A stretch of 64,000 nt of DNA, taken from contig NZ_CP016499.1 of assembly GCF_001713475.1 (NCBI RefSeq), positions 2,170,001-2,234,000 on the forward strand, in the 5' to 3' direction. This DNA comes from Agrobacterium sp. RAC06. GTDB taxonomy: Bacteria > Pseudomonadota > Alphaproteobacteria > Rhizobiales > Rhizobiaceae. Under the pieces are notes generated by a model. It did no database searches, was not told the DNA's origin, and was given only the letters and a program-made list of their open reading frames with translations. This document shows, in pieces, positions 57,315 to 64,000 of the stretch; the first letter of the stretch is position 1; each line of letters opens with the position of its first letter. The translations under genes and the position numbers were made by a program.

Positions 57315-58354
57315 ACCCTTCCCTCGTGTTCGCCTATCCGGGCGACCTGGCTCTGAAGACCGGCGGTTATGGCTACGACCGCCGAGTTATCGATGGACTT
57401 CGCGAATGCGGCTGGCAGGTCAGGCTTCTGCCGGTTGGCGACGGGTTTCCGGTTCCCACCGCAGACACGCTGGACCGGGCGGAAGCAGCCCTGTCGACAC
57501 TGCCGGACGGGACGCTCGTTATGATCGACGGGCTCGCCTTCGGCGTCCTCGACGCCTGGGCAAGAGACCATGTCGAACGGCTTCGGATCATTGCTCTTGT
57601 TCATCATCCGCTCGCCCTCGAAACAGGGTTGTCGGACGAAGAGCAGCATCGCTTCCGACAGAGCGAACAGAGGGCGCTGGCGACAGCCCGGCATGTGATC
57701 GTGACCTCGCCGATGACGGCACGTGAACTTGCATCCAATTATGGCGTCGCGTCTTCCCGCATTACGGTCGCCCTGCCCGGGATCGACAAGAGCGATACAA
57801 GGCGCGTCGTCAATGCGGCCCCGCAGATCCTGTCGGTCGGCACACTCACCCGGCGCAAGGGTCATGACGTGCTGCTGAGGGCTCTCAAATCGGTCGAGGA
57901 TCTCGACTGGCAGGCCGTGATCATTGGAAGCAAGAGCCTCGATCCTTCGACGAGCGAAGCGCTGGCGCGACAGGTGGAAGCGCTGGGCCTGGAAGCGCGC
58001 GTTCAGTTACTCGGCGAGGTGGACGACCCGCGGGTGAACTTCGCCTCGGCGGACATGTTTGCACTGGCGAGCCGATACGAAGGCTATGGGATGGTGTTTG
58101 CCGAAGCTCTGTCTCACGGGCTTCCGATCGTGGCGTGCCATGCCGGAGCGGTTCCAGACGTCGTTCCTGCTGACGCGGGGATTTTGGTGCCGGTCGATGA
58201 CGCACCGGCTTTCGGAGAGGCGCTCCGTCGTCTGCTGCAAAGCCCGCAGGAGCGCGAGACGCGGTCTGCGGCGGCCCTTCAAGCCGGCAGCCTCTTGCCA
58301 ACATGGGCAGACACGGCAGCAATCATCTCCAACACATTGGATGGAATTTCATGA
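57311..58354 (+). CDS. Glycosyltransferase family 4
   Basis: 347 residues, starting TTG 57311 in a TTGA overlap with the preceding stop. GYGYDRRVIDGL is in the N-terminal Rossmann half; ILSVGTLTRRKGHDVLLRAL and ASRYEGYGMVFAEALSHG are in the donor half, the latter with the E-x7-E motif. It is a retaining GT-B enzyme using a nucleotide sugar. Acceptor unknown; the operon suggests a pterin- or pyrimidine-type aglycone or a lipid carrier. The next start overlaps its stop as ATGA. Confidence 0.92.
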   Translation: MNPSLVFAYPGDLALKTGGYGYDRRVIDGLRECGWQVRLLPVGDGFPVPTADTLDRAEAALSTLPDGTLVMIDGLAFGVLDAWARDHVERLRIIALVHHPLALETGLSDEEQHRFRQSEQRALATARHVIVTSPMTARELASNYGVASSRITVALPGIDKSDTRRVVNAAPQILSVGTLTRRKGHDVLLRALKSVEDLDWQAVIIGSKSLDPSTSEALARQVEALGLEARVQLLGEVDDPRVNFASADMFALASRYEGYGMVFAEALSHGLPIVACHAGAVPDVVPADAGILVPVDDAPAFGEALRRLLQSPQERETRSAAALQAGSLLPTWADTAAIISNTLDGIS

Positions 58355-59148
58355 GTGGCTTCAACAAGGACTGGCTGGCACTGCGCGAACCTGTCGATAT
58401 GAGGGCGCGGGCGAAGCCGCTGGTCGAGCAATTGTCGCAGCATCTCGGCGGTATCGAACGCCCCAACATACTCGATATCGGCTGCGGCACCGGCTCGACC
58501 TGGCGGAGCCTGGCACATCGCTTCCCGGCCCATGCGAAATGGCAGTTGCTCGACTACGACCCGCTGCTGCTGGCGGAGGCCGAACGCCGTATCGGGGATC
58601 AACAGGATGTCTATTTTCGCCAGTTCGATCTGAACAAGATCGATACGCTGCCGCTCACCGAGGTGAGCGTGGTGACGGCATCGGCTCTCTTCGATCTCTG
58701 CTCGGCAGACTTCTGCGATCACTTTGCCGAGACTCTCGCTGTGAGCAAAACGCGGCTCTATGCCGCGCTGAACTATGACGGCGTCATGGAATGGTCCGTT
58801 GCTCATCCGCTTGATGAACAGGTCGCCAAAGACTTCAATCAGCACCAGCATTTCGACAAGGGCTTTGGGCCGGCACTCGGCCCAGACGCGACCGCGCATC
58901 TGAAGCAAGCTTTCGAGCGTTTGGGCTATGCGGTCTCGGTTGCCACCAGCCCTTGGGTGATGGGCCCTGATGACGGTGACCTGCAGGCCGCTTTTCTCGA
59001 GGGGCTCGAACAGCCGCTATCGGAGATCGGTACTCTGACTGACGTCCAAATCAGGCACTGGCTGGATTTCAGGCTTGCGAAGATCGCAGAGGCCGGCAGC
59101 TCATGCGTGGTCGGCCACTCGGATATCCTCGCGCTCCCCCGACACTGA
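58351..59148 (+). CDS. Class I SAM-dependent methyltransferase
   Basis: 265 residues. SAM motif I is NILDIGCGTGSTWRSL (about residues 39-54), followed by the acidic LLDYDP. It is translationally coupled to the glycosyltransferase. The last 16 codons overlap, on the opposite strand, the end of the RibD-like reductase gene. Substrate unknown; it probably modifies the product of this cluster. Confidence 0.9.
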   Translation: MSGFNKDWLALREPVDMRARAKPLVEQLSQHLGGIERPNILDIGCGTGSTWRSLAHRFPAHAKWQLLDYDPLLLAEAERRIGDQQDVYFRQFDLNKIDTLPLTEVSVVTASALFDLCSADFCDHFAETLAVSKTRLYAALNYDGVMEWSVAHPLDEQVAKDFNQHQHFDKGFGPALGPDATAHLKQAFERLGYAVSVATSPWVMGPDDGDLQAAFLEGLEQPLSEIGTLTDVQIRHWLDFRLAKIAEAGSSCVVGHSDILALPRH

Positions 59149-59910
59149 AACAGCTGGGTTTTTCAGATCGCAATCGAACAGGATGTCGCTGCCGAGGCTA
59201 TAGACCTTGGCAGCCGGCCGGTGAGCGCTTGAAAGCTTGTCGATCGGCGGCAGCGCGATGCCGGCAGGTCCCGAGCCAATGATCAGCGGGGCGATCGCGA
59301 CGTGCAGGCGATCGACGAGATCGGCTTCGATGAAGCGGGCAATCGTGCGTGCGCCTCCCTCGACGAGGATGCGACGCAAGCCGCGGTCCGCGAGTGCATC
59401 GAGGATGTCCTGAGGATCAAGGCCGCCCTTGCCCCTGCGAACTCTGATGACGTCGGCTCCATGGGATTTGACCGGTGCATCATGCCCCTGCACGAGAATG
59501 ACTGGTGCGCCGCCGTCGCGAAACAGGCGTTCCTCGCCGGTCAGTTCCGCGCGACAATCAATCACGACGCGGACGGGATTGGGGCCCTTCACTGCCCTGA
59601 CGGAAAGTCTCGGGTCGTCGCATTTGACGGTGCCGACACCGACGACCACGGCTTCCACGAGCGCGCGACAGCGATGAAGATGGGCGATGCCGTCGCTTCC
59701 GGAAATGTCGCGTGCGTCACCTGATGGCGTGGCCACGCGGCCATCGAGCGACTGGCCGACCTGCGCCAGAACAAAGCCGCGCTCTGCGGCGGCAATCGGT
59801 GCGTACAGGGCCATGACGGGATCGCCTTCGTCTGCACCGGTCTGGCTTGCGCTGCCGCGCATGGCAAGAAGGCGCGCCCAAAGCTGGTCCGTCATTTCGA
59901 TCTTACGCAT
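59101..59910 (-). CDS. RibD C-terminal-type reductase, stand-alone
   Basis: 269 residues from ATG 59910 with AGGA upstream. The RibD_C fold begins near residue 45 (GFVLAQVGQSLDGRVAT), continues with VVVGVGTVKCDDPRLSVR and ends with RILVEGGARTIARFIEADLVD. There is no deaminase domain. In riboflavin synthesis this fold reduces the ribosyl chain of the pyrimidine made from GTP, so it logically follows the RibA-like enzyme of this cluster. It converges with the methyltransferase gene, overlapping by 48 bases. Confidence 0.9.
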   Translation of the reverse strand: MRKIEMTDQLWARLLAMRGSASQTGADEGDPVMALYAPIAAAERGFVLAQVGQSLDGRVATPSGDARDISGSDGIAHLHRCRALVEAVVVGVGTVKCDDPRLSVRAVKGPNPVRVVIDCRAELTGEERLFRDGGAPVILVQGHDAPVKSHGADVIRVRRGKGGLDPQDILDALADRGLRRILVEGGARTIARFIEADLVDRLHVAIAPLIIGSGPAGIALPPIDKLSSAHRPAAKVYSLGSDILFDCDLKNPAVSVSGEREDIRVADHA

Positions 59911-59932
59911 CGAGGTCCTGTCCCGGAGAGTT

Positions 59933-60469
59933 TTACAAAATGCGATAAAGCGTACCGTCGCGGCGGATCACGTGATGGAAGACCACCGCCGAAATATGCA
60001 ACGCAAAGAGAGCCAAAATGATCCACGCGCTCCAGGCATGGATTGCCGAAAGGGTGGACGCTATTTCCGGTGACTTGCCGATCGGGCTCCAGACAGTGAA
60101 CAGACCAAACCATTTGAGCGGAAAGCCATGGGCATTGGTTGCCAGAAACCCGGAAACCGGCATGACGATCAAGAAGACATAGAGAAGCCCGTGCACCACG
60201 TGGGCGGCTGCCTTTTCCAATCGCGGTGCCTCGACCAGAGGCGCCCCGCTCGTCAGCCTTGCGCCGATCCGCACCAGCATCAGCCACAGGACCAGAAAGC
60301 CCAGGCTTTCATGGATCAGATAGAAGTCGAGCTTGACGTCATCCTTCACGAACCCAATCATCTGGCCAAGCGGCCAGGTAATGAGGACAAGGACTGCAAT
60401 CAGCCAATGGAGGATGCGCAACGTGCCTGCATAGCGTTCGCCCGCCACCATCGATTGTGCGCCGTTCAT
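59933..60469 (-). CDS. Cytochrome b561
   Basis: 178 residues with four membrane segments and paired His residues for heme b: RILHWLIAV in segment 1, IHESLG in segment 2, HVVHGLLYV in segment 3 and ALHISAVVFHH in segment 4. It moves electrons across the inner membrane. It lies 22 bases after the end of the reductase gene frame on the same strand, upstream of it, so it may be co-transcribed with it. Confidence 0.93.
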   Translation of the reverse strand: MNGAQSMVAGERYAGTLRILHWLIAVLVLITWPLGQMIGFVKDDVKLDFYLIHESLGFLVLWLMLVRIGARLTSGAPLVEAPRLEKAAAHVVHGLLYVFLIVMPVSGFLATNAHGFPLKWFGLFTVWSPIGKSPEIASTLSAIHAWSAWIILALFALHISAVVFHHVIRRDGTLYRIL

Positions 60470-60611
60470 TACACTTTGCTCCGATCCCAGACCATTCGTG
60501 CGCCAGACCTCCTCGCCTGCCGCCCATCAGTCATCCGCCATCAGGATGTGACGGTTTGACAACAATGTAAACGGAAGATCAGGGCTCGTAGATCATGTCA
60601 CGCTGTGGTGA

Positions 60612-61790
60612 TCAGAGCGTCGGAGGCGCTTTCTGGAAGAAAACATAGGAGCCTTTGGCGACCTTGAAGATATCGCAGTTGCGCCGGACCTTGCGATCGC
60701 CCTCCAGACGGAAGACCCCGAGCGAGCCCGAAAAGCCATCCGGCGACATGAGCCGCTCGGGCCCGAAGGCCAGCTCCCGGAAACGGCCAGCGAGGCCAAT
60801 GGCCATCGCCATGGCGTCGAAGCCGTAGCCGGCCTGGGCAGAGGCCGGCATGCCATAACTCGCCATATACCGGCTGCCGATCCTTGCCTGGACGTTCTGG
60901 TCATAGCGACAGACGATGCTGCCTGTCAGCTTCGGCTCATTCAGGTCCTGGGCCGTCAGAACGGCACTCGCGACAATCCTGCGTCCCGGACGCGGCGGCT
61001 TGGCGGCATCCGCCTTCTTCAACACCTCGCCCGGCGACTTGATGCCTGGCATCAACACCACCATGTCGGCCTTGCTCCACGAATTGAGAGCCTTTGCAGG
61101 CAGCGTGCCGCCGCTCAGTTCGACAATCGGCTCAACCTTGCCGCCAAAGGCCTTGATCTGGCTGGCGATGCGATCAGCCTGAGCCTTTTCTGCCGGAGAT
61201 GAGGCGAGGATCACCGCATGCGTCGCCCCTTCGGCCATTGCGAAGGACGCGCTTTCTATCAGGCTGTCGGCAGGGCTGGATACGAAGGGATAGACATTTT
61301 CAGGCAGGTCCGCCTCGTTTGTCTGGAATGCAACCATGGGGACCTGAAGTCCGCCCAGGCCACGTTGGATCGCTTCAAACTCCGCACCACGGGCGGTAGT
61401 GACGATGAAGGATACCTGCTGGCGCGCCAGGGTCCTTGCCGCGGCCTCGATCGCCTCCGGCTTTTCCGTCGTCTCAAGCATGGTGAGCTTCACGACGTCG
61501 GAACCGAGCATGTTGACGGCCAGAGCGGCGCCATCCCGGTATTCGCTATCGGCCTGGCGGCCCGGTTGATCCGCACGACGGACACCGAGATAGGCGACCT
61601 TCACCGAACCGGATCCCAGGGTCTGGTTGTAGAGACCCGTATCGTTGGCGGGGTTGACGGCCGCAGAGGCTCCGCCTTCACCAGCGTTCGGCTTGAAGTC
61701 ATCGGTCTGACAAGAGGAGAGAGCGGCAAGCAGCAGAGCCGAAGCTCCGGCGCGCAGGAAGCTCCGCGTAAAGTGTTTTATTCCGACCAT
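60612..61790 (-). CDS. Periplasmic-binding-fold lipoprotein (penicillin-binding protein activator type)
   Basis: 392 residues from ATG 61790. The signal ends in the lipobox LAALSSC. The rest is a type I periplasmic-binding fold (VKVAYLGVRRADQPG; FIVTTARGAEFEAI; AVILASSPAEKAQADRIASQ). It resembles LivJ-type binding proteins and the LppC/LpoA family. No ABC permease genes lie nearby, which favours a stand-alone envelope role over transport. The start is not strongly marked. Confidence 0.82.
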   Translation of the reverse strand: MVGIKHFTRSFLRAGASALLLAALSSCQTDDFKPNAGEGGASAAVNPANDTGLYNQTLGSGSVKVAYLGVRRADQPGRQADSEYRDGAALAVNMLGSDVVKLTMLETTEKPEAIEAAARTLARQQVSFIVTTARGAEFEAIQRGLGGLQVPMVAFQTNEADLPENVYPFVSSPADSLIESASFAMAEGATHAVILASSPAEKAQADRIASQIKAFGGKVEPIVELSGGTLPAKALNSWSKADMVVLMPGIKSPGEVLKKADAAKPPRPGRRIVASAVLTAQDLNEPKLTGSIVCRYDQNVQARIGSRYMASYGMPASAQAGYGFDAMAMAIGLAGRFRELAFGPERLMSPDGFSGSLGVFRLEGDRKVRRNCDIFKVAKGSYVFFQKAPPTL

Positions 61791-62044
61791 GATGGCGCCA
61801 AGTCTCGTTCCTGATCCGTTGGCGAACGTTAAGCATTGGCACTCGGCGAAGCAAGAGCGAAGGTGTTCCATATCTGGGCAGACTGCAGCAAAGGCAACAG
61901 CTGGGCTCGACTGGCAATACAGGAGAACGGCTTAGATTCCAGACGCCTTCAACGCCTGGATTTCCTGCCTTCTGGCCACCTTGGTTAACAAGACCTGCCA
62001 ATTATCCACCGGATTTTACTTTAATATAGCGATGCATATTCAAA

Positions 62045-62063
62045 GTATAGAAGCCATCTATAC
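62045..62063. promoter_or_regulatory. Inverted repeat, candidate operator
   Basis: GTATAGA (62045-62051) and TCTATAC (62057-62063) form a perfect seven-base inverted repeat with loop AGCCA, 56 bases upstream of the protease ATG. It may bind a dimeric regulator. Confidence 0.5.
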
Positions 62064-62085
62064 GAACCGATAATTCAAGCATTGC

Positions 62086-62118
62086 CGCTATTCTTCAAGC
62101 AACAATTGGAGAATAGCG
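62086..62118 (+). promoter_or_regulatory. Leader hairpin next to the start codon
   Basis: CGCTATTCT (62086-62094) pairs with AGAATAGCG (62110-62118) around a 15-base loop. The ribosome site GGAG (62108-62111) lies at the loop/stem edge and the ATG follows the stem directly, so folding could limit translation. Confidence 0.55.
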
Positions 62119-63081
62119 ATGCTCAAGAACAACAAGAAAATTGTCGCAGTCTCGGCCCTCGTAGCGGCTACCCTAGTTTCATCGGGTTCGATGGCGGCTC
62201 CCATGCTGCCACATACGATGACTTCTTACTCAAACGTCGCCCAGACGCTCGTGCTTGGAATGAGCCCCCTTGCAGGCTCGCTCGGCACAAATCTCTTCGG
62301 CAAGATCGAGCAGCGCTGGTCCCAGACCACGGAACTCTTTGCCCAGTCGATCGCCACACAGGTCGTCGCGTTCGCTCCGCTGCGTACGGACCTCTCGACC
62401 GGCACCGTCGCGACAGCGCCAAAAGAAATAGCACCCAACCGGCGCAAGACACCAACCGATGATGTCTTCGACTCTGTGGCCATTCCCTTCAAGAAACTCG
62501 GCGCACTGAAGAAGGCGGCACCGACCTTTTCTGAGATCGCCAAGGGTACCGCGCTTCAGTGCGGCGGCGCCAATTGTTTCGACATGGATGCTGTGGTCCA
62601 CCGGACATCGGCCGGCGGCGGCATGTCTTCGCTCCGCGACAAGCTCAACCTCGTCAATCACGAGGTGAACCGCCGCATCAAGTACCGCAAGGATATCGAC
62701 AGTCACGGTCGGGTGGATCAGTGGTCCTCCCCGTCCCAGACCCTCGCTTCCGGCTACGGCGACTGCGAAGACTATGCCCTCTTGAAAATGGCGGTCCTCG
62801 AAGCACAAGGCTTTTCACTGCAGGACATGACCGTCGTCATCCTCTACGACAAAAAGCGGCACTTCTATCATGCCGTTCTGTCGGTCGAGATCCAGGGAAC
62901 GCACTACATCCTGGACAACATGCGGGATCAGGTTCTGGCGGACAGCCGCCTGCCCGATTACCAGCCGCTATTCTCCATTTCCAATGGCCGCGGCTTTCTG
63001 CACGGTACCCGCACAAAGGGTAAAGCCATGGCCATGAAGAGCTTCGACAGCATCGCACCGGGCGAAGGCGGGGAACTCTGA
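62119..63081 (+). CDS. Transglutaminase-like cysteine protease (BTLCP/LapG-like)
   Basis: 320 residues with a signal peptide (1-26, ending SMA-AP). The catalytic domain is C-terminal: Cys216 in GYGDCEDYALLK, His251 in HAVLSV, Asp266 in ILDNM. BTLCP proteins resemble LapG, which cuts cell-surface adhesins exported by type I secretion; a HlyD gene lies 700 bases away. Residues 30-150 are low-conservation. The leader has unusual inverted repeats. Confidence 0.92.
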   Translation: MLKNNKKIVAVSALVAATLVSSGSMAAPMLPHTMTSYSNVAQTLVLGMSPLAGSLGTNLFGKIEQRWSQTTELFAQSIATQVVAFAPLRTDLSTGTVATAPKEIAPNRRKTPTDDVFDSVAIPFKKLGALKKAAPTFSEIAKGTALQCGGANCFDMDAVVHRTSAGGGMSSLRDKLNLVNHEVNRRIKYRKDIDSHGRVDQWSSPSQTLASGYGDCEDYALLKMAVLEAQGFSLQDMTVVILYDKKRHFYHAVLSVEIQGTHYILDNMRDQVLADSRLPDYQPLFSISNGRGFLHGTRTKGKAMAMKSFDSIAPGEGGEL

Positions 63082-63114
63082 GCGGATCTTCCGCTCCACC
63101 CGTGGAATTCGACC

Positions 63115-63771
63115 TCAGCCTCGGACGACGTAGCCGATGACCATCTGCTTCTGATGGTTTGGGGCCATGGCAAGGTTCATCTGGCCGGTCAGCTGCTTTC
63201 CGGCGCAGGTGGCGGTGAAACCCGTCGTGATCATCTTGCCCTTGGATGAAAGGCTCTGCAGCGCTTCATCGACCTGCGTGTCGAGAACAAAGCGGAAGCC
63301 CGCCGACAGCTGGGCGATATTGCCCAGCACAAGCTTCTGCTTCAGCATGGTCATGAAGGGTTCGTTGAAAAACTGGATCTTCTTGTCACGTGTAAGCACG
63401 ATGGCGGGCGTCGGGCAGGCCTGGATCAGCGCATTCAGATTTTCAACCGAATAAACGTTTTCCATCAGCGACAGCCGACGCCACATCCAGCGAAATGCAA
63501 GCACACGCAGCATGGATGCCAGATTGCCATTCTCGCCCATCTGGCCGGCAGCCTGCTCCACCACATCGCCCAGAGATTGCCGCGAACCGTTCAGCAACCA
63601 GGCAAGGCCGTCCCAGTATACGCTTTCCAGCCTGATACCCCGGCGCGCCCCACCCTTGCCGATGATCGCGCGGAATTTCGGTTCCGCGTCATGTTCCTCG
63701 ACATGCCGCATCGCGGCCGGGTTCAATTCGGCCGGTTCTGAGTAGGCGGCTTGCCGATCGGGAAGGGCCAT
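63115..63771 (-). CDS. Ribbon-helix-helix/PAS protein
   Basis: 218 residues. Residues about 34-75 (GIRLESVYWDGLAWLLNGSR then SLGDVV) match the RHH_4 ribbon-helix-helix pattern of alphaproteobacteria. Residues about 108-218 look like a PAS domain (LNALIQACPTPAIVLTRD). It starts three bases after the HlyD stop on the same strand, so it is co-transcribed with the secretion gene. It may sense a signal and regulate the secretion system or the convergent protease gene (inference). Confidence 0.82.
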   Translation of the reverse strand: MALPDRQAAYSEPAELNPAAMRHVEEHDAEPKFRAIIGKGGARRGIRLESVYWDGLAWLLNGSRQSLGDVVEQAAGQMGENGNLASMLRVLAFRWMWRRLSLMENVYSVENLNALIQACPTPAIVLTRDKKIQFFNEPFMTMLKQKLVLGNIAQLSAGFRFVLDTQVDEALQSLSSKGKMITTGFTATCAGKQLTGQMNLAMAPNHQKQMVIGYVVRG

Positions 63772-63774
63772 GGC

Positions 63775-64000
63775 TCACCGCTCGGTCAGGGCGACGGATT
63801 GCGCCTTGTTGATCGGCTTCATGAGATAGCTGAGGATGGTCTTGCGACCGGTCATGATTTCCGCCGAGGCAACCATGCCCGGAATGATGGGATAGCTCTT
63901 GCCACCGCGCATCAACTCGGACTGGTCCGTTTTTACCTGGACCAGATAGAAGGTCTCGCCCTTGTCCTTATCGACAATACTGTCGGCGGAGATATTGGTC
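63775..64000 (-). CDS. Type I secretion membrane fusion protein, HlyD family, C-terminal part
   Basis: The last 75 or so codons of a gene entering from the right edge. The reverse strand reads a beta-barrel ending with IIPGMVASAEIMTGRKTIL followed by S-Y-L-M-K-P-I, which is the conserved C-terminus of HlyD/PrsE adaptors linking an ABC exporter to the outer-membrane channel. The ABC gene would lie further right. The stop is TGA at 63775-63777. Confidence 0.92.
   Translation of the reverse strand, partial: TNISADSIVDKDKGETFYLVQVKTDQSELMRGGKSYPIIPGMVASAEIMTGRKTILSYLMKPINKAQSVALTER

Larger units (their letters stand above)
61791..62118. promoter_or_regulatory. Divergent control region before the transglutaminase-like protease gene
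   Basis: 328 non-coding bases. The right half (62005-62100) is AT-rich. It holds a seven-base inverted repeat at 62045-62063 and a nine-base stem directly against the start codon (62086-62118). A direct repeat TTCAAGCA/TTCAAGCAA occurs at about 62074 and 62094. The left half has nothing that I recognise. Confidence 0.5.

Overview
The window is a high-GC, gene-dense chromosomal segment of an alphaproteobacterium, almost certainly a member of the Rhizobiaceae. The evidence is the motility block at 1-20579. Its gene order (icpA-cheS-cheY1-cheA-cheW-cheR-cheB-cheY2-cheD-cheT-fliF, then visN/visR, flhB-fliG-fliN-fliM-motA, flgF-fliI-flgB) and its rhizobium-specific genes (visN, visR, cheS, cheT, the globin-like icpA) match the Sinorhizobium/Agrobacterium layout as I remember it. 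I cannot fix the species. I saw no insertion sequence, prophage, CRISPR array, tRNA or rRNA.

Layout. (1) 1-20579: flagellar basal body, export, motor and switch genes, the LuxR-type master regulators VisN/VisR, and a complete nine-gene chemotaxis operon with a soluble globin-coupled receptor. (2) 20.9-31.8 kb: what looks like a general-stress-response island. It holds two Ku genes around an NHEJ ligase LigD, a DUF2934-glgA pair, an HWE sensor kinase, a BON protein and several small unknown proteins. I read EcfG-type promoters (GGAAC-N16/17-CGTT or close) ahead of most of these units, including a back-to-back pair between ku2 and DUF2934-glgA. A csbD gene at 42.9 kb has a similar promoter. (3) 31.9-35.5 kb: a GH25 lysozyme lipoprotein, a histidine phosphatase, a thioesterase and a gluconate 5-dehydrogenase-like SDR. 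(4) 35.5-42.8 kb: a GntR regulator and an operon for 5-oxoproline use (NRAMP-like permease, PxpA, DUF1445 protein, PxpB-PxpC fusion, biotin carboxylase-BCCP fusion). (5) 43.3-50.4 kb: hydroxycinnamate catabolism. Feruloyl/coumaroyl-CoA synthetase and hydratase-lyase feed aldehyde to a vanillin-type dehydrogenase and then to PobA, with MarR and AraC (PobR-type) regulators.

(6) 50.4-59.9 kb is the least explained part. A divergent cluster combines a RibA-type GTP cyclohydrolase II with a degenerate RibB-like N-terminus, a CDP-alcohol phosphatidyltransferase and a FkbM methyltransferase on one side. On the other side are an MDR dehydrogenase, a 6-pyruvoyltetrahydropterin-synthase-like protein lacking the usual catalytic residues, a GT4 glycosyltransferase, a SAM methyltransferase and a stand-alone RibD-type reductase. 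A membrane sulfatase-fold protein and a flippase-like protein are adjacent. I infer an uncharacterised pathway from GTP to a glycosylated, methylated pyrimidine/pterin-like product, possibly lipid-linked. (7) 59.9-64 kb: cytochrome b561, a periplasmic-binding lipoprotein, a transglutaminase-like cysteine protease with an unusual leader, a ribbon-helix-helix/PAS protein, and the end of a type I secretion HlyD gene.
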